Positions 8,692 to 16,600 of a stretch of 64,000 nt of DNA are shown piece by piece. The translations under genes were made by a program, and so were the position numbers. Origin of the DNA: Nitrospirota bacterium (GTDB taxonomy: Bacteria; Nitrospirota; Thermodesulfovibrionia; Thermodesulfovibrionales; Dissulfurispiraceae); NCBI GenBank assembly GCA_040752355.1, contig JBFMHE010000012.1, positions 1 through 64,000 of the forward strand, in the 5' to 3' direction. The notes under the pieces were generated by a model, which saw only the letters and a list, made by a program, of their open reading frames with translations, did no database searches and had not been told where the DNA came from. Position 1 is the stretch's first letter, and each line of letters begins with the position of its first letter.

Positions 8692-10326
8692 TTAGCGGGG
8701 AGTGATCCAGTCGCCGGCGGGTCTGAAGGTCTTATCGACGAGATCGACGGTGATGATATGGGCGCCCAGTGCGCCGGTGCGCCTGTTCGGGGCATAGGAT
8801 ATGCGCGGCGTCACGCCGGTCTCGAAGCGGTAGAGCCCCTCGAGCGCCTTCACCAGCTTTTCTCTCGTCAGCTCCCTGCCGCCCGACTTCAGCCCCTCTA
8901 CCAGGATGCGGGCAGCGGCATACGCGGAGATCTGAGCCGCCTTATGGTCCGGAGAAAGGCGATACTTCTCGGCAAGCAGGGCGAATTCGACGGCCCCCGG
9001 TCCATGGAGATCGGAGGGCGCTGTCGGCGAGGAGAGGACTATCTTCTCATGGAACGAGAGCGGCATGGCGAAAAGCTCTTTTGCGCTCTGTGCCCCTGCA
9101 AGAAGCACGAGCGGCTGCCACTGGACGCGGTCCGCTTCGGCCAGCACGGACTTCAACGCCTCCGGCGACCCGAAAAAGAGCAGGGAGTCGACGCCGGCCT
9201 GCTGCAGCTCCCGGACTGTCCGGGCAGCATCGGGCCGACCGCCTCCGAACCCGATGACGCTGACAGCGGCAAGCCCATGCTTCCGCAGCTGCTCCCGCGC
9301 CGCCTCGATAATGCCGTGCCTGGTCCCGGTGCTGTCGTACACAACGGCCATTGCCGGCCTCTTCTGCCGCTGCGTTGCGTAATCGACCAGCGCGCGCGCC
9401 TGGTCGCCCAATCCTGAGAAGACATAAAAGGTGGCGTTGTTCAGCGTATGCGGGTCCTGCGGGAAAAGCGTAAGAGGACCGATGAACGGCACGCCCTCGG
9501 CTTCGACGAGCGCCGCGACCTCGCCTTCCGCACCGGCAAAGAGGCCAGCAGCGAGTGCGAAGACGTCGCCCTCCTCTATCATGGTACGCGCTTTTACGAC
9601 CGGCGCAGTCGCGCCGGCGCCGTATTCGGCTGCCACGAGCTCGAGCCGCCGGTTATACAGCCCTCCCTGCTGATTGATCTCCATGAAATACGCCTCGACC
9701 GCGGCCCTCATGGCAGCGCCGGCGCCGGTGAGCTGACCGTGCGAAGGCAGGAGCGTACCGATCCGTATGCCCGAAGGGGAGACGCCCGGATCGGAGAGGC
9801 TGCCGAGCCGCTTCATATACGCGACGAGGTCCGCCATGTCCTGTTTCGAGAGCAGGTAGAGCGGCATCGAGGGGTCGAGTCGGTTTCCCGCGGGATCGAT
9901 GCCCTCTGCGATAGACCTCGCGAGGGTCTCCCCGGTGTAGGGGGGATGCGTCCTGCCGCTCTCGTGCCGCACGCCGTAGGGCTTCGTCATATGCTCCCAG
10001 GTGACGTTGGTGGGGATGACCCCGCTCTCGGGCCTGCCGAGCCCGTCCATGCCGTGGCAGCCTGCGCAGGGCATGGCAGAGCCGGGCGCTTCCATCAGAT
10101 CCTTCCCGATATAGGCCCTGATCTTTTCGCCGGAGGGGCTCTCGGTCCTTATATAAATATGCCTGCCCCGCTTCTCCTGCGGGGTCAGGGAGCCCGCCGC
10201 CGAGAGAGAGGCGGAACAGAGCAGCCCGGCGCATAAAAAGACAGCGGCAATGAGGCAGAGGGGGCGGGGAATGGTATGCCCCGCCCCCTCTCTCCGCTCA
10301 TTTTGATAGATGCTCTTATTCATCAT
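8692..10326 (-). CDS. Cytochrome c / periplasmic binding protein fusion (first copy)
   Basis: The 544-residue exported protein has a signal peptide (hydrophobic at residues 24-43) and then a small cytochrome-c-like domain with one CAGCH heme site at residues 87-91 and downstream methionines (DPSMPLYLL) as possible axial ligands. From about residue 175 to the end it matches the Leu/Ile/Val-type periplasmic binding protein fold (IRIGTLLPSHGQLTGAGAAMRAA at its start, with GGLYNRRLELV following). No permease or ATPase lies nearby, so it is unlikely to serve an ordinary ABC importer. It is the last gene of the giant-oxidase operon and overlaps the upstream SCO gene by 4 bases. A paralogue, also directly after a SCO gene, is at 19862-21541. 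A redox-coupled ligand sensor or electron carrier is inferred. Confidence 0.8.
   Translation of the reverse strand: MMNKSIYQNERREGAGHTIPRPLCLIAAVFLCAGLLCSASLSAAGSLTPQEKRGRHIYIRTESPSGEKIRAYIGKDLMEAPGSAMPCAGCHGMDGLGRPESGVIPTNVTWEHMTKPYGVRHESGRTHPPYTGETLARSIAEGIDPAGNRLDPSMPLYLLSKQDMADLVAYMKRLGSLSDPGVSPSGIRIGTLLPSHGQLTGAGAAMRAAVEAYFMEINQQGGLYNRRLELVAAEYGAGATAPVVKARTMIEEGDVFALAAGLFAGAEGEVAALVEAEGVPFIGPLTLFPQDPHTLNNATFYVFSGLGDQARALVDYATQRQKRPAMAVVYDSTGTRHGIIEAAREQLRKHGLAAVSVIGFGGGRPDAARTVRELQQAGVDSLLFFGSPEALKSVLAEADRVQWQPLVLLAGAQSAKELFAMPLSFHEKIVLSSPTAPSDLHGPGAVEFALLAEKYRLSPDHKAAQISAYAAARILVEGLKSGGRELTREKLVKALEGLYRFETGVTPRISYAPNRRTGALGAHIITVDLVDKTFRPAGDWITPR
10257..10291 (-). repeat. Perfect 13-bp hairpin inside a coding region
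   Basis: Arms 10257-10269 and 10279-10291 are perfectly complementary and GC-rich, beginning AGAG and ending CTCT. The hairpin falls at about codons 12-24 of the cytochrome-binding-protein gene, between the start codon and the signal peptide. There is no U-tract. It resembles the hairpin at 13542-13581 in the same operon. Confidence 0.7.
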
Positions 10327-10943
10327 TTCTCATCCGCCAGGGAGAGGAGCGTCTCGGCGATCTTCGATGCCGGAGCGCTCGGCAGCATCTTGATCCAGTG
10401 CCCTGTCTTCAGATTGCCCATGAGCATGACCGTCAGGTGCGACCCGGGCTCCGGATGGATGTTCCCGAGCTTGCGGTTGATGGCAGCGATGTCCTCTTTC
10501 TCTCCCGTGACGAAGAGCCATCCCTGCTGCGGCTCGAAGACCTTGGCGTAATATCTGATCGCTTCGGGCGTATCTCTGCCGGGGTCCACGTTCAGCGACA
10601 GGAGGAGGATATCCTTTCCGAGCCGCTCGCCGAGCATCTTCTGCACCTCGGTAAGCCGCGACAGCGCAGGCGGACAGACCGTGGTACAGCGGATATAGAA
10701 GAAGTGAATCAGTACGGTCCTGTCTTTCAAAAGATCGCTGTAGAACCGCACCTCGTTGCCTTCATGCGTGACGACCGGAAGGTCGGTGAAGTAGCGGCGG
10801 TTCGCGTCCTCACGGGAGATGTGCAAGCCCGCTGCACCGGCTGCGGTTGCGCCGCCGCCTTCTTCCCCGGCGAGACTCCTGCACGGCGCCAGGCTGACCG
10901 CCGCAAACAAAAGGATCGCCAGCAGCGCAGACCGCCGGATCAT
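10323..10943 (-). CDS. SCO1/SenC copper chaperone (operon, second SCO)
   Basis: The 206-residue product has a signal peptide and a thioredoxin-like SCO fold. The copper-binding CTTVCP motif has cysteines at residues 86 and 90, and the conserved distal histidine sits in a GSHLTVMLMG segment. SCO proteins deliver copper to CuA-type or other copper enzymes and can reduce their cysteines. The ATG at 10943 is chosen because it overlaps the upstream SCO stop as ATGA; the longer upstream extension has no signal-peptide character. It also overlaps the downstream cytochrome-binding-protein gene by 4 bases. Copper loading of the giant oxidase in this operon is the likely job. Confidence 0.88.
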   Translation of the reverse strand: MIRRSALLAILLFAAVSLAPCRSLAGEEGGGATAAGAAGLHISREDANRRYFTDLPVVTHEGNEVRFYSDLLKDRTVLIHFFYIRCTTVCPPALSRLTEVQKMLGERLGKDILLLSLNVDPGRDTPEAIRYYAKVFEPQQGWLFVTGEKEDIAAINRKLGNIHPEPGSHLTVMLMGNLKTGHWIKMLPSAPASKIAETLLSLADEK

Positions 10944-11584
10944 GATCTTCCTTTCTGCTGAAGCGCTGCGCTCTTCCGTTCCTCGATGAGGGCCGCGATA
11001 TGCTTCATGAGCTGCCTGGGCCCGGCAAAGCCGTAAAAACGCTTCCATCCGGTTTTATTATCGCCGATGATCGTCATGACCGGGTGCTCGTCGATCTTGA
11101 GCGAATAGGCGTCGAGCCCGAGCAGCACTCTGCTCAGGTTGTCCCGGTCTCCGGTAAGGAAGACCCATCCCGGCTTCGCCTTCTGTTTGCGGGCGAACTC
11201 CTTCAGCCGCAGCGGCGTGTCGGTCCGCGGATCGACGCTCAGGGAGACGAGCACCACCTCCCTGCCGAGGTACTCACCGAGCAGCTCCTGGAGCTCGACG
11301 AAGATATAGATGAGGGCCGGGCAGACGGTGGTGCAGGCCGTATAGAAGGTGTTGATCACCACGATGCGGTCGCCTATCACCTCGCTCCTGAACTTCACCT
11401 TCCTGCCGTCCTGGTCGAGGAGCTCCAGATCGAGGAGCTCGACCTTCACCAGCTCGGGGTCTTTCACGCGGGACGGCGTTTTGGCAGAGGCATCGCCGAA
11501 CACCATAAGAGCGATGATCAGTGCAGCAATATAGCCGGGCGCCTTTCGGCACTTCATCATTACGCGGGTCCGCATCGCCTTCAT
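10940..11584 (-). CDS. SCO1/SenC copper chaperone (operon, first SCO)
   Basis: This 214-residue SCO-family protein has an N-terminal signal or anchor segment (about residues 17-33), the CTTVCP copper motif at residues 84-89, a SLSVDPRTDTP segment typical of the fold, and the distal histidine in a DEHPVMTI segment. It starts a few bases past the beta-propeller gene, with AAAGGAAAG upstream, and its stop overlaps the next SCO gene. Two adjacent SCO genes that differ substantially in sequence suggest division of labour, for example one for copper transfer and one for thiol reduction, but that is inference. Confidence 0.88.
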   Translation of the reverse strand: MKAMRTRVMMKCRKAPGYIAALIIALMVFGDASAKTPSRVKDPELVKVELLDLELLDQDGRKVKFRSEVIGDRIVVINTFYTACTTVCPALIYIFVELQELLGEYLGREVVLVSLSVDPRTDTPLRLKEFARKQKAKPGWVFLTGDRDNLSRVLLGLDAYSLKIDEHPVMTIIGDNKTGWKRFYGFAGPRQLMKHIAALIEERKSAALQQKGRS

Positions 11585-11588
11585 GTGA

Positions 11589-13604
11589 TCACTTTCCTTT
11601 CTCCCCGTGCGCCTCCCCCGGAGCGCGGTCCCTTTCTACGGCATGGAACGTCAGCGACGGCGCCTGATTGGAGCGTATATTCAGAGAAGCGCTCTCGAGG
11701 AAGACGAAATAGAGGCCCCGGCGCGGCGCGGTCACGGACAGTTCGTAGACGCCGTTGTCACGAGGTTCCGCAAGGGTGCGGCGCTGCCACGTGCCGGGAG
11801 AGGTAAAGGAGAGGGCGCTGATGTCCCGTATTCCCGATTTCGGCTGACCTGTCGTGCTGTCGGTGACTCTGAAGCGTATCGTTACGGGCTCTCCTGCGGT
11901 GACCGCCCTCTCTATTTTCGCGAATTCGATACGGACCGGCGACTCCTCCCTGCGGGCGAGGGCCGGATTCTCCTTCACCTCCACGGTAAAGCAGTGGTGC
12001 AGGCGGGGAGCGTCGAGCAGGAAGGCGACATCGTAGACACCCTTCTGCGGCGCCCTGAAAACAGTGGTATAGGAGCCGGGCCCCGTCTCCCTGAGGCTCC
12101 GGTCGACCACCAGTACTGCACGCGGCACATTGCCGTAGTTCTGGAACGTGCCCATGGGGGAGATCATCCCTTCCATGTAGTAGTAGATCGTCTTATCGAC
12201 CGGGTTGGCGACGAGCATGACATCGCCCTCGGGCGTTCTGGTCATGGTGTCGGCAGGACCGAGATCCGGATACCGCTCAGGCGGCGTCTGCCCCCCGCTG
12301 AAGGTGAGCACCGGGAGGGTGTCGCCCTTTCCCAGGGCGTTCAGCTGGACCATGCTGATATTTTCGGACCCGAGGCGGCGGATGAAGGCGAAGGCGCCGG
12401 TGAAGACGATCCGGTCGGGCCGGTCGTCGACGGTGATGCTGTGGAGCATCGCGTTGGTCGAAGCATCGATGATATGCACGGCATTCTCGCTGGTGTTGGC
12501 GACGAACCCCCAGCGGCCGTCGAGCGAGAAGCGGACGGTCCTCAAGCCGGGCTTTGCCGCAAGCGCGGTCGCCGCGAGGGTCCTCGGATCGAAGACAGTG
12601 ATCTTCCCGTCACCCTCGCTCGCTGCATAGAACGATTTCGAGAGCTTCGAAAAAGCGAGCGACGAGGGACGGCTGCCTGCTGCAATATCGCCGATCTTGC
12701 GGAGCGTGAAGGTCTCGATCACCGAGACCGTGCCGCTTTCGCTGTTGGATACCGCGGCATAGCGGCTGTCGTCGCTGAAGGCGATCTCGTGCCTCCCTGC
12801 GCCGGTAGCAATATGCGCCGCTGCCGTAAGGGCGCCGACATCGATCACCGTCACCCCGCTTTCGGCATTGTCGCCGGCAGCGGTGTCGTTGCCGACCCAG
12901 AGATACTTCTCGTCCGGCTGAAGGGCTATGCGCACGGGATTCTTTCCTGCATCGATCTCGGCGACTGCTTTCCAGAGCGCCGTATCGACGACAGCGACCG
13001 AACCTGCTTTCGGCATGGTGACGAAGAGCCTCTTGCCGTCGCGGCTCAGGGCCCAGTCCTCGCCGGGGCTTTTCAGGATGACGGTGGTGATCAGCTTGCT
13101 CGTGTAGTAGCCGAGAAGCGGGTCGATCACCGAGATGGTCGGCTTCTCGTTGAGGGCTAGTATATAGTACGTGTTGAGATCGACCTCCGGCCTGAAAGCG
13201 AGACTCCCCCTGAGAAAGGACCTCACCTTCTCTTCGCAGGGCACGACTTCGGGCTCTCCCTTGACAGGGCCGATGCGCGACTTGCGCCGGTCGATCCAGA
13301 CAGCGGGACGGAGCCCCTGCAGCGGTGCGCCGGTGCCGCTGCCGGTGATCGTGAAGGAGACAGCGGCATCCTCACCCTCGCGGACTCCCTCCGCCGCACC
13401 TTTCTCGGCCGCGATCGGCGTGACCCGCATCTCGACGGCAACGCCCTCTTTGACCAGTTTCTGCTCTCCGTCTGCATAGGCCGACCGGGGCATAGCGAAG
13501 GGCAGCAGGGCGTATAGCAGCACGAGGACGAGAGCGATTCCGACAGAGCGCGCAGCCCGTGGCCGGGCTGCGCGCTCTGTCTTGATATGGATACGACCGT
13601 CCAT
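11589..13604 (-). CDS. Exported YVTN-type beta-propeller protein
   Basis: The 671-residue protein has a signal peptide (residues 22-43, ending AYA). About residues 140-470 form repeated blades of the kind ISVIDPLLG, SVAVVDTALWKAV, GTVSVIETFTLRKI and NAVHIIDASTNAM, as in YVTN and cytochrome-cd1-like propellers. Two beta-sandwich-like segments flank it (about residues 45-130 and 555-650), and a HHCF motif near residue 535 could bind metal. The ATG directly follows the oxidase stop codon (TAGATG), showing translational coupling. A scaffold or partner for the multicopper oxidase in the periplasm is likely. A 17-bp perfect hairpin lies in its first codons. Confidence 0.75.
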   Translation of the reverse strand: MDGRIHIKTERAARPRAARSVGIALVLVLLYALLPFAMPRSAYADGEQKLVKEGVAVEMRVTPIAAEKGAAEGVREGEDAAVSFTITGSGTGAPLQGLRPAVWIDRRKSRIGPVKGEPEVVPCEEKVRSFLRGSLAFRPEVDLNTYYILALNEKPTISVIDPLLGYYTSKLITTVILKSPGEDWALSRDGKRLFVTMPKAGSVAVVDTALWKAVAEIDAGKNPVRIALQPDEKYLWVGNDTAAGDNAESGVTVIDVGALTAAAHIATGAGRHEIAFSDDSRYAAVSNSESGTVSVIETFTLRKIGDIAAGSRPSSLAFSKLSKSFYAASEGDGKITVFDPRTLAATALAAKPGLRTVRFSLDGRWGFVANTSENAVHIIDASTNAMLHSITVDDRPDRIVFTGAFAFIRRLGSENISMVQLNALGKGDTLPVLTFSGGQTPPERYPDLGPADTMTRTPEGDVMLVANPVDKTIYYYMEGMISPMGTFQNYGNVPRAVLVVDRSLRETGPGSYTTVFRAPQKGVYDVAFLLDAPRLHHCFTVEVKENPALARREESPVRIEFAKIERAVTAGEPVTIRFRVTDSTTGQPKSGIRDISALSFTSPGTWQRRTLAEPRDNGVYELSVTAPRRGLYFVFLESASLNIRSNQAPSLTFHAVERDRAPGEAHGEKGK
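13542..13581 (-). repeat. Perfect 17-bp hairpin inside a coding region
   Basis: Arms 13542-13558 and 13565-13581 pair perfectly with a 6-base loop (GTGGCC on the plus strand). They encode about codons 8-21 of the beta-propeller gene, between its start and its signal-peptide core. The structure is very stable in RNA and has no U-tract, so it may affect mRNA stability or coupling between the oxidase gene and the genes after it. Confidence 0.75.
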
Positions 13605-16600
13605 CTATTCCGGCGTCGGGGTCGCTGCCGGGGGCGTCACGCGCAGGATGCCCCAGAGCCCGCCGCTGAACTGGAACGACGCCATATCGCGGTAGAGGTA
13701 GTCGCCCGGCACTTTGAAGGCGCCGCCCGCGCCGTCGTGGGGCAGCACGACGAAGTGGTTCGCCGGGCCTATCCCCTCCTGCGATCCGGTCATCTCGGAG
13801 TGGTTGTCGTGATTGTGACCGATCTGGGTCGAGTTGAGCGAATGGGGGTGGCGGTCCCAGATATGGCCGTGCAGCTGGAAGACGCTGTTGCGCGGATGCC
13901 CGCCCGGGTGGAGCAGGTAGAGCCTCACCGGCATACCCGCCTCTGCTTCGAAGACCGGGGTCTGCGGGTCTGCGCCGCCGGTGATCGTATTCGAGAGGAC
14001 ATTGGTGAAGTCAATGGCGCGGGCCTCGCGCAGCGGCAGGTTGGGCGCAACGCCGAGCCGGAACCAGAGCGGCTCGGTCCGGTAGTTGAACGCCTTCTGC
14101 GCCGAATCCTCCGCGTCATCGTCGCCGCCGAAGTTTTCGATCGGGTTGCCGAAACCGTCCTTGAGATTGATGTCGTCCTGGAACATGAGGACGAACTCCC
14201 TGTGCGTCACGCCGTTGATCGACACCGTCGCCGAGGCGCGGGAGCCGGGGTCCTCGATCCAGGTCGCATTCTGGTGCTCGATGACCAGCGCTCCGACAGC
14301 GCCCTTGCCCGCCTGCTTGATCGGGTCTGCGGGCATCAGGTTGACGGGGCCGAACTCTATGGGCGTAGCCTTCAGCCTGTTCAGCGAATCGACCGCGAGG
14401 TCTCCCGCATACCAGCGGTAGACCACTGCCCTGCCCGGCGCAGCGGTCTGGACCTTCACCGCATTGAGCCCCGCGTTCGTCCCGTCATGCCGGGCGACGT
14501 CGAACGCAACGAGCTGCGGGTGGAGCCCGACGCTGTTCGACGGATGCACCTGGTTGGCGTTGAAGTCGTCCACGATCGGCGGCAGTATGGAGTAACCGTC
14601 CATATCGGGGAGCGCCTGGGGCAGCCTGTTCCGCAGGATGACCTGCAGGCACTCTCCTGCACGGGCCCTGAGGATGAGCGGCTCTACCGGCGCCCCTGCC
14701 TTGAGGGTGCCGTCGGCATTGAGATCGCTCGTGCGCACATAGAGGATCGCGGTCGGGTCGTGGAGCGGACCGGACCGGACCTCTGCCGGAGCCTCCGGAT
14801 GTTCGGGATCGAAGGCGGTCGTGAACTGGGTGTCACGCGAGTTGTAGGTCAGGGTGCCGCCCGGCAATGCATTCGCCGCGCTGACAGCGGTGACGTCCAA
14901 TGTCCTGAGCGGCGCCGCGATCGGGCAGACTCCCCTGAACTCCTTCAGGTTCGTGATCTTCGAAAGGAAGACGCCGTTGGCAGGAGCCGGGTTATTCGGC
15001 AAAGGCAGCAGGTCGTTCCGCCGGGAGCTGTAGGAGCGCAGGAAGCCCCATATACCGTTCCACTGCCCGTCCGACGAGGCGTCCATCTTGTAGAGATAGT
15101 CCCTGAAGGGACCGGCGAGCCCCTCCGTAGGCGTCATCGGGATCAGGAGCTCGAAGTGCTCGGAAATGCCGAGCATCTGCGCGTTGCGATACCCCGAGCC
15201 GGCGTCGAGGGGCTCGGAGAACCACTTGAGCCCGTGGAAGGTCATGGTGTGCCCCTCCTCGGTAGCACCCACCTGTACGCGTATCTGTATTTTATCGCCG
15301 TCGTACGTCCTCAGGAGCGGCGTGTAGGGGTCGCCGGCAGTGACGCCGAGGCGCGGCGGATAGAAGGCGGGCTGCACATTCAGCCCGGGGATCGCCCGCG
15401 CCACATCGGACCGGTAGACGAGCGAGAGGTCTCCCGCCCTGCCGAGGGCCTGCTTGCCCGCAGGGTTGGCGAGGTCGGCCAGCCCCGGATCGAGCACGCG
15501 GAGGGCTACGGGCTCGTTGCGGTAATTAACGGTGAACGTGCCCACGTCAGCCGCCGAGATCGCTTCAGGACAGGGCGGCGTGCTGACGCCGTCGGGGCAG
15601 ACATCGACGAGCTTCTTTACGAGCAGCGGCAGCGGCGCTTCCTCCTTTGCCGGAGGATTGATAACGCCTTCCGGATCGGGCACGGGAGAGGCGGCGGTAC
15701 CGCCGCTCCCCGCCTGGTAGGCGAGCTGGAAATCGGCGAACTGGAAGAGGAACTCGCGGTAACTGTCGGCGCTGTTGCGCGGCAGGATGTCGGCGCGCCA
15801 GCTCGTCGGTCCGCCGTCGTCGCGCGTGCCGTAGAACGTACCGGTCTCGGGATCGCGCCACCGCGACCCCGCAGGTTCGACCACGAGCGACGCATAGAGC
15901 CCTGCCTGCTGGTGCGTCGAGGGGCCGAAGTGGTCGTGGGTGAAGATCGTGCGGAGCGTCCTGTCCTGGCCGCGGTTGTTCAGGGTCGGGTCCTCGTACC
16001 AGCGCTGGACCGTCGTCTGCGCGCCGAGCGCGTCGACGCCCGGGACCGACCCGAAGAACGGATGCGGTTTCGCAGCGAGCGTTGTCTGTGCGGCGAGATC
16101 GTACAACCATAAGCCGCCGCGCTGGTTTATCGCATGGATGCGCTCCCGCACCTCCTGGGGGCTGAAGGTGCCGTCTTCGTAGTTGTAGCCGTTGCCCGAG
16201 CCGTCGGAGGAGGTGACGTCGAACTTGACCAGGTGGATGTGCTGCCCGATGATATCGGTCGGGGTCCTCACCTGGTAGTCGTCCAGCTCGTAGATGTTGG
16301 GAACGAGGTTGGTATGCAGAAAGGTCATGCAGTCGTTCGTGTTGGCCCTGAAGAAGAGCGGCTCCGGCGCTCTCGTACCGTTCAGTGTCGGCTCGACATC
16401 GCGCCACAGGGCGAGTATGCGCGACTGCGGGAAATGCCATCCCACTTTATTGAAGGTCATATCGAGCTGAATGGCGGCAGCCTTGTAGGTGCGCCTGTTG
16501 CCGGTTGCCGTGCCGAAATCGGTCAGGCAGGGGTCGGCAAAGGGCGCTCCCTGCGCCGGCGGACGGCCGTTCGTCTTGAACCCGCTCGTGCCCGTTGCCG

